A model generated the notes under the pieces. The model was not told the origin of the DNA and made no database searches. It saw nothing but the letters and a program-made list of their open reading frames with translations. Below, piece by piece: positions 46,597 through 58,024 of a stretch of DNA of 64,000 nucleotides. Both the position numbers and the translations under genes were made by a program. Source of the stretch: Aselliscus stoliczkanus (lineage: Eukaryota; Chordata; Mammalia; Chiroptera; Hipposideridae); NCBI GenBank assembly GCA_033961575.1, contig CM066738.1, positions 67,245,478-67,309,477 on the forward strand, in the 5' to 3' direction. Within the stretch, counting starts at the first letter, position 1. Each line of letters begins with the position of its first letter.

Positions 46597-47031
46597 GATT
46601 TTTTAAAAGATTTTATTGGCGAATTGGAGGGGTAGGGGGACAGTGTTGGGGAATCGGGAAAGGGGAACAGACAAGTTGCTGTCCTTTTCTTCTTCAGTCT
46701 AGTTGTGGAGGACGTTGCTTCACTGACCCATGTTGGTATCATCATTGTGCTCGGTCACTGGCCTCTGGACGGCCGCTCACCATGGCTGTTGGCAGCTTAT
46801 GCTAGCTGCCGGCCGCTCACGCTGGCTACCGGCCACTCACTGTGGCGTATGGCAGCCCACTGCAGCAGGGGCTGCAGCCTGCACCGTTGCCAGGGCTCGC
46901 ACAGCCCAGCTCCAGGTGGAGCTGTTGTTAGCTGTAGAGGGCAGTGTCACTGGCCCTCATATGTGGGATCCGAACCAGGGCTGCTGGCATCCCAAGCCAC
47001 CTCTTAACCAGTGCACCACTCAGCCGGCCCC
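46597..47031 (-). mobile_element. Long SINE 2 of a three-SINE row
   Basis: Lies between CTAATTAG (46581) and CCAATTAG (47032), each followed by a T run. It lacks the extra piece of SINE 1 and has a ~25-base loss in its body (after 'atcattgtgctcgg') relative to the others. The head ends 'gccactcagccggcccc'. Confidence 0.88.
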
Positions 47032-47050
47032 CCAATTAGTTTTTTTTTTT

Positions 47051-47477
47051 AAGATTTTTTTGGGGAATTGCGGGAGGGGAACAGTGTTGGGGAATCAGGG
47101 AAGGGGAACAGACAAGTTGCTGTTTTTTTGTTCTTCAGTCTAGTTGCGGAGGTTGTTGCTTCACTGGCCAATGTTGGTATCGTCATTGCGCTCTTCCTGG
47201 ATGAGGCAGATTGGTCGCCGGCCTCTGGATGGTCGCTCACTGCAGCGATTGGCAGCTCACGCCTGGCTGCCAGCCACTCACGCTGGCTGCTGGCCACTCA
47301 CTGTAGCCTATGGCAACCCACTGCAGCAAGGGCTGCAGCCTGCACCGTTGCCGGGGCTCGCACAGCTCAGCTCCAGGTGGAGCTGTTGTTAGCTGTAGAG
47401 GGCAGTGTCACTGGCCCTCATATGTGAGATCCGAACCGGGGCTGCTGGCATCCCAAAACCAGCTCTTAACCAATGCA
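47051..47477 (-). mobile_element. Long SINE 3, head truncated at an L1 junction
   Basis: Same subfamily as SINE 2 ('gctgttgttagctgtagagg'). It breaks off within the tRNA-like head after 'ccagctcttaaccaatgca', about 17 bases short. The next bases are L1 5' UTR sequence. There is no duplication at this border, so it is a recombination or deletion joint. Confidence 0.88.
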
Positions 47478-48723
47478 TTGCCAGGCTGGTGATTGGTTGT
47501 CGGGCTGCTTGGCCTGATCTGCGAGCGACTGATTGGACAGGCTGAGACTGGGAGTTTTCATTCGAGTATTGGGCTGTGAGCTGTGTGCCTGCGTGATCCA
47601 GCCAGGGCTCTCCTGGTGATCTATCTAATACATCAAAGCAATCCCAGAATGACAGCCCAGAGTTACTTTGCCAGGAAAAGGAGTTCCACAATAGGTGGCA
47701 GTAGAAATTAGTGAGGACTCTCTTTGTTCAATTCAGTGAGGCAGCTAGAGAACCAGAGGAGCCGGTTTCACTCCCTGGTGAGCACTCACTCAATCCATGG
47801 TGGAGGGAGTAGCTGTGTGAGCGGGGCCCAGGATCATGCAGGGAAAGTCTAAACTGATTGCCTTTGGCGTGGGAGCTGGAGGTTTGGGGACCATTGTTCC
47901 CCTGTGTGGAGCTTGCACACAAGTAGTGTACAGGTGTGCTCCAATTTTTCAGGGTTGGGCCCTCCTACAGAGGGTCAGGTCGGGACCGCATTGGTCTGGT
48001 CAAATTGATGCAGGCATGCGTGTGTGTGCATGTGCATGCTGCCTTGGAATCCACCCTCCACATTTCTTGTGCTGCATAGCCAGGAAAACACCTAGTGTGC
48101 GCACTCCGGTTCCAACAGGCCGCTCATTGAGATGTAGGATTGTGCTAGCCAGCTGGAGCTTCTGCTCTCCTCACTGCAAATGCAGAGTTTCCAGGCTGGT
48201 GACTAGCTACTGGGCTGCTTTGCCTGATCTACAAGAGGTTGATTGGGACAGGCTGAGACTGGGAGTTTTCCTGGGAGTGTTGGGTTGGGAACTGTGGGAC
48301 TGCATGTTCTGGCCAGGGCATTCATGGGGTGTTTGTGTGGGCTGGTTGCCAGTGCAGGAGTGCATGCTGCTCCGAAATGGTGGGGGCCACTGACCACACC
48401 CTGTGGTGCCTGGGGGGCCTGCCCTACCCACCTAGAGCTATGTTGCCAGGAGAACCCTGAGCCCCTGGTGTCTGGCCCCCATCTCTGCAGCCCACAGAGG
48501 GTTTTTTGCATCAGCAGACAACTGGCAATAACCTGTGAGGATTTTTGGTGTTGAGCAGGGTTCCAGAGTACACAGCAGCTAATTGGAGGAACCTCACTGC
48601 AAGCATGAGAGGAAGGCTGGCACATGATGCTTTGGGCCCTTCCCCCCAACATAGCTAGTGCTGAGTCATCCAGAGACTCTCTATTACTAAGCAAGTGGTC
48701 TGCAGATTAAAGTGGGTGGAGAG

Positions 48724-48850
48724 CCTTTTTTCCTTTTCTTTTCTTTTTTAATCTTTTTTCCTTTTTTCCCTTCCTCCTTTCTTCTTCTTTTTTATTTTCT
48801 TTCTCTTTCATCTTTTTTTCCCCTTTTCTTCTTTTCTTTCATCTGTTTCT
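48724..48850 (+). repeat. Polypyrimidine tract in the L1 5' UTR
   Basis: About 127 bases of almost pure C and T, giving the Phe/Leu/Ser-rich frame at 48712-48933, which is not a gene. I do not see its counterpart in copies A and B; it lies within the block they lack. Confidence 0.9.
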
Positions 48851-48946
48851 TTTTGTCATTTCTGAGACTTATCTGGATATCGCTTTGGTCACTGTATTTC
48901 TGTCTTGTTCTGTTTTTGTGTTTTTGTTTGTGACTCTTTTATATAC

Positions 48947-48978
48947 TTTTTTTTTTGAAGGCAGTGTCACTGGCCCTT
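48947..48978 (-). mobile_element. 32-base scrap of the short SINE, 5'-truncated
   Basis: Only the T run and 'gaaggcagtgtcactggccc' are present, i.e. the SINE tail end. The 12-base duplication TCTTTTATATAC is perfect at 48935-48946 and 48979-48990. So this is a real insertion that was cut short very early in copying, and not a chance match. Confidence 0.85.
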
Positions 48979-50247
48979 TCTTTTATATACATTTGTTGCT
49001 CCTGTCTGATCATTGCTTATCGTGTTTCTCTGAGAGTGTATTTGTTTTTTGGTGTTGTTAGGTTGCCTTGAATTGTTTTTGTTTTATGAAGTGGATGTGG
49101 ACCTAGCACTGGTCCAGGAGCTGAGACTACACTGAATTTGTAGAAACCACTGAACACAGCCTTTACGCACCTATAACGCCACCTCACCCACCTTACGGTT
49201 GCATTGCCAGGGACAATTAGCATGCCAGGGTGACTGGCCTCACCCCCCACAGACAGTAGAAAAGGTTTTTTACAACAAAAGGTGGTCCCCAGAGCCCTGG
49301 GGTCAGCTTAGTGATGTTCGGTGACCACAAACCTGCACCACAGCCACTGGGGAACAGCATTCGTGAATCTGTGCGTGTGAGTGGAGGCTGGCTGTACTGT
49401 CCTTGGGATGCTATATGAGGGGTTACAGGTCAGGTATTGGTGTAAGACCTGAATCTGCATTAACGTCGTAAAAACTACCAATCACATCACGTAACTCACT
49501 TGAATTCCACCTTGGTAAGCTAATGCCATACCGTAGAGGCACCCTCAACAATGGGTCAAATAGCCAGACACATGCGCCAAAGAGCTTCTTTCAATAGGTG
49601 GGACTTACTGACATCTGACATGTGGCAACTGGGCCAGCTAGGGGCCGTGGGTCTTTTGCTAAATTACCTCAGGACCAATATGGGGGGCAGCCAGCTTCAG
49701 TTCACACAGAGACCCTCCCCACATGGCCCCAGGTCCAGGATGGCCAGCAGCCAATTGCATACAGACTTGAAGCACATACCAGGTAGCTACTGACCAGTAA
49801 CAGGCAGGTCAGATATGGCTCTGAGGGAGCCCCGCCCAAGAGACACCAGAATCAATACACCTAGAGGCCAGTGTTAAACAAAACCAGACTACAGAGTTGA
49901 ACTAGTAAGTGGCACTCTTAAAGGACATTTTCAAAAGGCACAGGGGCCCACAGTGGCCAAACCTCCTCTGAGGGTGTCAGCCTCCACCTCTACTGAGGGG
50001 ATCTCATACACTGTGAACAGAACTAGTTCTCCAAGCTAATCAGTCTGAGGGTCAATCCCACCCTCTGAGAAGCCAAAAGCAATTAAAGAGAAACCTCAAC
50101 AGTGACATGTCTAGAACATGGGACAGAAGAATACAGAGAATATGCAATCTGAATATAAAGGACACATACTACAAGACCACCCAGCAACAACTGAGAGTCA
50201 TAGGTGATCTACCTAATACATCAAAGCAATCGAGAGCAACAGCCAGA

Positions 50248-51124
50248 ATGAAGAAACAGAGAAACATGTCACAAATAAAATATCAGAAGAAACCTCTAGA
50301 AATGGAACTAAATGAAGCAGAGGTATCCAAACTTTGAGACACGGAGTTTAGGACACTGATGACAAGAATGTTTAAGGAACTTAGTGAGGACATAAAGAAG
50401 GATAGAGAAATCATAAAAAAAAAAAAAAAAAACCGAACTAAAGAATATAATAACTGAAATGAAAAACACACTCAAGGGAATCACCAGTAGATTAGATGAA
50501 GCAGAGGATCAGATCAGCAATTTAGAAGACAATATAGCAGAAATCATTCAATTGGAACAACAAAAAGAAAAGAGAATAAAAAACCATGAAAATAGTTTAA
50601 GTGACCTGTGGGACAGCATCCAGTGCAACAACATTCTTATCATGGAAATACCAGAAGGAGAAGAGGAAAAGCAAGGGATCAGGAATGTAGTTGAAGAAAT
50701 AATGACTGAAAACTTCCCCACCCTGGTGAAGGAAATCGACAAAAAAGCCCAGGAAGCACAGAGAGTTCCATACAAGCTGAACCCAAACAGGTCCACACCA
50801 ACACACATCATAGCTAAAATGGCAAAAGTTAAAGACAAGGACAGAATTCTAAAAGCAGCAAGAGAAAGACAGCAGGTTGCATACAAAGGAATTCCTATAA
50901 GATTAACAGCTGACTTTTCTACAGAAACTTCGCAGGCCAGAAAGGAGTGGCAGGAAATATTCAAAGTGATGAAAACCAAAGGCCTACAGACATGATTGCT
51001 CTACCAAGCAAGGCTAGCACTTAAAATTGAAGGAGAGATAAAGAGCTTCTCAGAAAAGACTAAGCTTAAGGAATTCATTACCACCAAGCCAGCATTGCAG
51101 GAAATATTAAAAGGGCTTTTATAA
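50248..51124 (+). pseudogene. L1 ORF1 relic
   Basis: ATG at 50248; codon 21 is CTA (50308-50310), where copies A and B have TGA. A stop at 50335-50337 and an A run at 50417-50432 that replaced several codons break the N-terminal part. From 50459 to 50995, 178 codons are open and hold the end of the coiled coil, the RRM and the C-terminal domain ('NRSTPTHIIAKMAKVKDKD', 'ARKEWQEIFKVM'). The intact protein binds L1 RNA as a trimer in cytoplasmic particles. Confidence 0.92.
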
Positions 51125-51180
51125 ACAGAAGAAAGGGGAAAACAAGCTAACGAAGAAATACCAGAAATACAACCAACAAA

Positions 51181-54100
51181 ATGGCAATAATTATGCACCT
51201 ATCAAAATCACTTTAAATGTAAATGGGCTAAATGCTCCAATCAAAAGACACAGAGTGGCTAAGTGGATAAGAAAACAGGACCCATGCATATGCTGTCTAC
51301 AAGAGACTCATCTTAGATCAAAAGACACACACAGACTGAAAGTAAAGGGATGGAATAAGATATTTCAAGCAAATGGAAATGAGAAAAAAGCTGGAATAGT
51401 AATACATATTTTGGACAAAATAGACTTTAAAATGAAGACTACAATAAAAGACAAAGAAGGCACTACATAATAATAAAGGTATCGATTCAATAAGAGGACA
51501 TAAACCTCATAAACATCTATGTACCCACTAAAGGAGCTCCTAAATACATAAAACAGTCTGTGACTGATATAAAGTTGGAGATCTACAGTAGCACTGTCGT
51601 AGTAGGGGACTTCAACACCCTATTGTCAACAATAGACAGATTCTCCAGACAGATAATCAACACGGAAACAGTGGCCTTAAATGACATGTTAGATCAGCTG
51701 GATTTAATTAATATTTTTAAAGCATTTCACCCCAAAGCAACAGAGTATACATTCTTCTCAAGTGCACATGGAACATCTTCTAAGATAGACCACATGTTAA
51801 GTCATAAAACAAGTCTCAACAAATTTGTTTTTTCTTTTTTGTTTTTTTTTTTGAGGGCAGTGTCACTGGCCCTCATATGTGGGACCCGAACAGGGGCCGC
51901 TGGCTTCCCAAGACAGCGCTTAACCACCGTGCCACTCGGCTGGCCCATCAACAAATTTAAGAAGACTGAAATCATATCAAGCATTTTCTCTGACCAAAAT
52001 GCTATGAAACTAGAAATCAATTATAAAAAAAATCCTGGAAAACACACAAAAACATGGAGGCTAAATAACATGCTACTAAATAGCAAGTGGGTAAAAAATG
52101 AGATATAGGAGGAAATCAAATGCTATTTTAAGACAAACGAAAATGAAAACACAAACCCAAAATTAAGGGATGCAGTGAAAGTAGTCCTAAAACTACTTTG
52201 CAATACAACATAACAATGCAAGCCTATCTAAAGAAACAAGAAAAATCTATCTAAAAGCCTATCTAAAGAAACAAGAAAAATCTCAAATCAAGAGTCTATC
52301 TTTATATCTAAGCTAACTGGAAAAAGAACAGCAAAACTAGCCCAAAGGGAGTACAAGGAAGGAAATAATAAGGACCAGAGCAGAAATAAATGAAATTGAG
52401 ACACACACAAAAAAATACAAAAGATCAATGAAACCCAGAGCTGTTTTTTTTGAAAGATAAACAAAATCAGCAACTCTTAACCAGACTCACCAAGAAAAAG
52501 AAAGGACCCAAATTAATAAAATCAGAAATGAAAGAGGAGAAGTGACAACACATGTCACAGAAATACAGAAAATGTTAAGAAATTTCTACGAGCAACTCTG
52601 TGCCAACATATTTGACAATATGGAAGAAATGGATTAATTTCTAGAAGAATACAATGTACCAAGACTGAATCAGAAGAAACAGAAACTTTGAATAGGCTGA
52701 TTACTGCAGAAAAAAAATTGAGTCAGTAATCAACAAGCTTCCAACAAATAAAAGTCCTGGACCAGATGGCTTCACAGGTGAATTTTACAAAACATTCAAA
52801 GAAGAATTAATACCTATTCTCCTCAAATTATTCCAAAAAATACAGGAGGGAAGGCTCCCAGCACATTTTATGAGGCCATTATTACTCTGATCCCAAAATC
52901 AGACAAAGGTATTACAAAAACAGAAAACTAAAGGCCCGTATCTCTAATGAACATAGATGCAAAAATCCTCAACAAATACTAGCAAACCAAATTCAGCAAT
53001 ACATTAAAAAGTACATAAACCACGACCAAGTGGGATTCATTTCCTGGTATGCAGGGTTGGTTCAATATCTGCAAATCAATTAATGTAATACATCACATTA
53101 ACAAAATGAAAAATAAAAATCATATGATCATATCAATAGATGCAAAAAAAATTTTGACAAAATCCAACAACCATTTATAATAAAAACTCTTAGCAAAGTA
53201 GGAATAGTGGGATCATATCCCAACATAATAAAGGCCATATATCATAAGTCCACAGCAAACGTACTCAATGGGGAAAGGCTAAAAGCTTTCCACTTAAGAT
53301 CAGGAACAAGACAATTCTGCCCACTTTCACCACATTTATCCAACATAGTTCCAGAAGTTCTATCCACAGCAATACAAGAAAATGAAATAAAAGGCATCCA
53401 AATTGGAAAGCAAGAAGTAAAATTGTTGTTATTTGCAGACAACATGATACTGTATAGAGAGAACCCCAAAGACTCCACCAAAAAATTATTAGAGCTGATA
53501 AATGAATTTAGTAAAGTAGCAGGATACAAAATTAATATTCAGAAATCAGTTGCATTTGTCTACATCAATAAGAAACTATCAGAAGGAGAAATTAAGAAAA
53601 TAATCCCTTTTATAATTGCTTCAAAAACAATAAAATATCTAAGAATAAATTTAACTAAAGAAGTAAAAGACCTGTATTCAGAAAATTATGACACTGAAGA
53701 GAGAAATCAAAGAAGATACAGATAAATGGAAACACCTACCATGTTCATGAATAGGAAGAATTAATATAGTTAAATGTCAATGCTACCTAAGAAAATATAT
53801 AGATTCAATGCAATTCCAATCAAACTACCAAGGACATTTTTCTCAGAAATAGAACATATAATTCTAAAGTTTATATGGAACCATAAAAGACCCCAAATAG
53901 CCACGGCAATCTTGAGAAATAAGAACAAAGTGGGAGGTATCACATTACTCGACATCAAATCACACTTCAAGGCTATAGTAATCAAAACAGTATGGTACTG
54001 GCATGAAAACAGACACATAAATCAATGGAACAGAATAGAGAGCCCAGAAGTAAACCCATCCATCTATGGTCATTTAATCTATGACAATGGAAACATGAAT

Positions 54101-55160
54101 TTACATTGAGGTAAAGATAGAATGTTTAATAAATGGTGCTGGGAAAATTGGACTGACACATGCAAAAAAATAAAAATGGACCACCTACTTATACTACAGG
54201 AGAGCAAATTCAACATTAATTAAAAACTTAAATATAAGACCTTAAACCAGAAAACTTTAGAAGAAAACATTGAAAGTAAATTTGCAGACATTACCCTCAG
54301 TAGTATTTTTACTGATATATCCCCATGGGCAAGGGAAATAAAATAAAAAATAAACATATGGGATACATGAAACTTAAAAGTTTTTTCACAGCAAAGGAAG
54401 CCACCAATAAAACAAAAAGGCAGTATACTGAATGGGAGAAGATATTTGCCAATGATACATCTGACAAGAGGTTAACATCTAAAATGGGTAAAAAGATCAT
54501 ACAACTCAAAACCAAAAAAAGCCCCAAATATCCCAATTAAAAAATGGGCAGAGTAAACATGAAGAAACATTTCTTTAAAGAAGACATACAGTTGACCAAC
54601 AGACATATGAGAAAATGTTCAGCCTTACTAATCATTAGAGAAATGCAAATAAAAACCCCAATGAGATACCACCTCACTCCGGTCAGAAAGGCTATCATCA
54701 ATAAATCAACAAACAAGAAGTACTGGCAAGAATGTGGAGAAAAAGGAACCTTGCTGCACTCTTGGTTGGACAGCAGATTGGTGCAGCCTTTATGTAAATC
54801 AGTATGGAAGTATCTCAAAAAATTGAAAACGTAACTACCTTATTCCACTTTTGGTTATCTATCCAGAGTAATCCAAAACAAGAATTCCAAATAACATGTG
54901 CACCCCTATGTTTATTGCAGCACTATTCAGAATAGCCAAGACATGGAAACAACCAAAATGACCATCGATAGACAATTGAATAAAAAAACTGGTACATTTA
55001 AACAATGAAGTATTATTCAGCCATAAAGAAGAATGAAATCTTACAGTTTGCAACCACATCGATGGACCTAGAGAATATTATGTTAAGTGAAATAAGTCAG
55101 ATGAAGAAAGACAAATACCATATGCTCGCACATATATGTGGAATCCAAAGAACAGAATAA
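51181..55160 (+). pseudogene. L1 ORF2 relic (endonuclease, reverse transcriptase, C-terminal domain)
   Basis: Endonuclease: 51255-51470 with 'CICCLQETHLRSKDTHRLK' (catalytic Glu kept), and 51560-51822 with 'STVVVGDFNTLLS' and 'SKIDHMLSHK'. The His of the latter motif is close to the active site. Reverse transcriptase: 53207-53725 with '[11 protein letters not shown]' (Gly of the RQGCPLSP box changed to Phe) and FADN at 53432-53443 in place of FADD. C-terminal parts: 53774-54109 and 54544-54834. At least four frame breaks plus the SINE at 51826 inactivate it. Confidence 0.93.
51826..51947 (-). mobile_element. Short tRNA-derived SINE inside L1 ORF2
   Basis: Full-length copy in reverse orientation. 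TCAACAAATTT is duplicated at 51815-51825 and 51948-51958. It extends the open frame of the endonuclease remnant with unrelated residues and hence the length of the 182-codon frame at 51560-52108. Confidence 0.93.
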
Positions 55161-55446
55161 ATGAGCAAACTAAACAGAAATAGACTCAGAGATATAGAGA
55201 AAAAAACTGATGGTTTTTAGATGGGAGGGAGATGTGGATGGGGAAGAAGGTAAAGGGATTAGAAAGTACAAATTAGCAGTCATAATATTGCCATGGTGAT
55301 ATGAAAGACCATTTTGGGAATATAATCAGTAATGTAAAGATTTTGTAGTGTGTCAGATGGGCACTTGTCTTATTAGGGAGACTACTGCATAAACTATGTA
55401 GATGACTGACCACTGCACTGTACACCTGAAGCCAAAGCTGAATAAT

Positions 55447-55554
55447 ATTTTTTTTTTTTTTGAGGGCAGTGTCACTGGCCCTCACATGTGGGACCGAACC
55501 AGGGCCGCTGGCTTCCCAAGCCAGCGCTTAAACACTGCGCCACTTGGCCGACCC
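55447..55554 (-). mobile_element. Short tRNA-derived SINE in the L1 3' UTR
   Basis: T run, 'gagggcagtgtcactggccc', and the tRNA-like head ending 'gccacttggccgacccc'. The duplication is short (CTGAA at 55438-55442 and 55555 region), consistent with insertion at the A/T-rich end of the 3' UTR. Confidence 0.88.
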
Positions 55555-55594
55555 CTGAACATCAACTATAATTTTATATATATATATATATATA

Positions 55595-55750
55595 ACAATT
55601 CCAATGACTCTATTCCCTATGCTATACTCTACTTCCTGTGATATATATATGAATATATATATATATATCACAGGAATTAGAGTATAGCATACTCTTATAT
55701 ATATCACAGGAAGTAGAGTATTGCATAGGGAATAGAGTCATTGGAATTGT
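55595..55750. repeat. Long inverted repeat (palindrome) in the L1 3' UTR
   Basis: Left arm 55595-55650 is the reverse complement of right arm 55697-55750 with one mismatch over about 54 bases. The loop (55651-55696) holds a partial third copy of the arm ('atatcacaggaattagagta' at 55665). (TA)n runs border the arms. The right arm is the normal L1 3' UTR sequence (compare 22755-22800); the left arm is its inverted copy. Confidence 0.92.
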
Positions 55751-55890
55751 AACATTGTAATAGCTATATACGATGTTAGAGGGGTAGTAAATTGGGAGCA
55801 GGGGCTTATCACACTGTGAACGGTATAAATGTCTAACTATTACATTGTTTTGTACATCTAAAACTAATAATAAAAATAGAATAAAAATAT

Positions 55891-56780
55891 GAAAATAAAA
55901 ATTGGCAGAGGTAAGAGACAAACTCATCTTTTTGTTTTGTTTTGGTTTCATTTTTTTCTTACTTGTATTTAACTTTAGAAATTTAAAAGTAGATGTTATA
56001 GAAATAAAAAGTATATTTCTAACTTTCCACAAACATTTGTTTCTCTAATCTGGGAAGACTTTCTGGATCATAATTAAGAGAGGCCAAGCCAAAAATTGGA
56101 ATTAGTGATACTATTTGGGCCTATAGAACGATGAGCAGGAAAGTACGGATAAAAGAGTACAATCCAAAAAAGTTCGAGGACCAAACAAGGGAGTCAGAGA
56201 AAAGAGGTGGATTGATGAGGAAAATGTAGATTAAGGGTCTTGAAATTATAGTAATATAGTTATTTTGCCTTGGAACAGTCACTAAAATAAAACTTTCACT
56301 ACAATAATTTTCTCTTTGAGCATTCTTGTTTGGAACCAGCACACAGCCATTACCCATTTGGTGGAATCAATAAACACCTTTTAGAGACAATGAATGCATT
56401 GATTTGTGACTCAGGAAGACAAAACAAGAGCCATTATATTCTTCTTTGATCAGGTAGGAAGCACTCCTTGTCAGTGGGCCTTCATTACATATTCTGCAAG
56501 GTCATCTTCCATCTTATCCATGGACTCTATAATGAGTAGGATAAATATGGCTTCTTGCTTTTCTGGGAAGGGATGAGTAAAGGAAACTGGTTAGCATCTC
56601 ACTGGAGCAAACAGCTTTGTTATTTACCTTTTGTCTAGTGATTCAGAGGGTCATTAAGTTACAAGAACAGAAGAAAAGCTGCAACTGAAAACAAACTTCC
56701 TGGTAATTTACATTAAAATAATACTTAAAAGTGTCTCAGGAATCCAATAAACACCCCAGCATCTAAAATCACATATATGC
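55891..56780. other. Low-copy DNA
   Basis: No gene. The minus-strand frames at 55622-56032 and 56121-56357 lack any domain; the first runs through the palindrome and AT-rich tail. Confidence 0.45.
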
Positions 56781-56781
56781 A

Positions 56782-56784
56782 TAC

Positions 56785-56838
<54 letters not shown>
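56782..56838. repeat. (CA)n microsatellite
   Basis: More than 25 CA units, nearly pure; likely polymorphic. Confidence 0.95.
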
Positions 56839-56841
<3 letters not shown>

Positions 56842-57399
56842 AGCCTAATTTCCAGGCACAGTGGACCTGAATGTTGTTAACTATTGCTATCTTTCCCAAT
56901 ATTTTGAAGTAAATTCAATTTATTGTTGGTATTTCAAGTTTTCATCTTCCCTAGATTCCAATACGGAATCAAGAAATTACATTTTTCCAACCCGAATGCT
57001 TCTCAGTTGTGTTACCAAATAAGAATATTATAAATGTAGCCACACTAAAGCGAACTGTAATTGAATAATAAGGTTAAAAATGTAGGATCATAATTCCTAG
57101 AGGGATTTCTATTTTAACATAACTGAAAGTGTTAAAACACAAGAAAAATTCTGTAATAATATGAATTAATGTCAAAATGTAGACCTCAAATTAATTATCA
57201 AGTTCTGGAGGTATTCTTGGGACATTAATGTTTTTCATGGCCTTTGAAACTACCTATAGTTAGAGCTATGTTTTAATGGTATTTGTGATATGCAGAGCAC
57301 TGAGCTATGTGCTGGCCATATATCAACTCTCACAATCTCAAGGCCACACACTATTGCAGACTCTAGAGAGCTAGAAATAAAATCCAGATGTAAAGCTGT

Positions 57400-57925
57400 A
57401 AGCCCTTTTTGATTTGTTCCACACCATTTCTAGCCTCTTTTGCTTGTGCTTTCATTGTCTGATGTTTTTCTCTCTTCCTACCATGTGGAAAGTGACCAAA
57501 ATACGTGTGCTGATTATTAACCTGGTTTCCTTTTTAATACTTTTTATTCCATCAAGGCTTCATCTGCATTTTCTGAAGGTGACCATGCATTCATTTGTTT
57601 ATTATTTTATAGTATTTATTGATACAAGTGCTTGGCTTTGTCCTAGGTGCTGGGGATACAATCCATATGCTATCTAAATTAACATCTCATCACCCCACAC
57701 TCTTAATTCCTTTACCCTGCTTATTTTTCCCCATAAATCTTATCAGTACTTGGATTACTATGTAATTATTTACTTAGTTTCTGTCTACTCTAACTAATAT
57801 ATAATCCCAAAGGAGTCAGGACTTTGTTTCTGTAATGTAGGTATTATCTCTACAGCTTAAAATAGTGCTAAGCAGATAGAAGATGCTGAAAATATTTATT
57901 GAATAGTGAGTGAACAAATGAGTAC
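57400..57925 (+). mobile_element. L2-type 3' fragments
   Basis: Phrases 'ttgcttgtgctttcattgtc', 'gctttgtcctaggtgctggg' and, at the end, 'gctgaaaatatttattgaat' fit L2 3' portions in plus orientation. They may be more than one fragment. Confidence 0.55.
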
Positions 57926-58024
57926 TACCTTTATTGTTTCATTTTATAGATGGTAAAATATTTATAAGAGTTTTATAAGTTAATTTGTAATCTTGGCCAA
58001 TCAATATAACGTTCCCAGAGTATT

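Larger units (their letters stand above)
47478..50247 (+). promoter_or_regulatory. Mosaic 5' UTR of the L1
   Basis: Using copy A as guide: 47478-47657 matches its distal 5' UTR through the junction to just before ORF1 (its 20553-20733). 47658-48190 then jumps back to an earlier part (its 19896 onward). 48191-48320 repeats the distal part. 48320-50200 is a ~1.9 kb block not found in copies A and B. 50203-50247 is the common piece before ORF1. A similar 5' segment is thus present twice. Confidence 0.7.
47478..55890 (+). mobile_element. Nearly complete, inactive L1 with mosaic 5' region
   Basis: 5' region 47478-50247, ORF1 50248-51124, ORF2 about 51181-55160, 3' UTR and A-rich tail to about 55890. 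It is the only element here that retains all L1 modules. It is dead: ORF1 has a stop and a frameshift, ORF2 several of each, and the reverse transcriptase box is mutated. Three SINE insertions and a palindrome lie in it. The left end is a recombination joint, so the original start is lost. It is the best local stand-in for the autonomous relative of copies A and B. Confidence 0.9.

Noticed and set aside
46159..47427. Frames of 100-141 codons on the plus strand repeated at 34413, 46159, 46705, 47068, 62000 and 63385
   Set aside because: They look like a conserved protein family because they recur, but all are the antisense of the long tRNA-derived SINE. Their similarity is SINE similarity.
47836..48694. 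Frames of 103-185 codons on both strands
   Set aside because: They lie in the GC-rich L1 5' UTR, where stop codons are rare. Frames overlap on both strands with no shared domain and no start context.
48712..48933. Phe/Leu-rich frame resembling a membrane protein
   Set aside because: Translation of the polypyrimidine tract in the L1 5' UTR.
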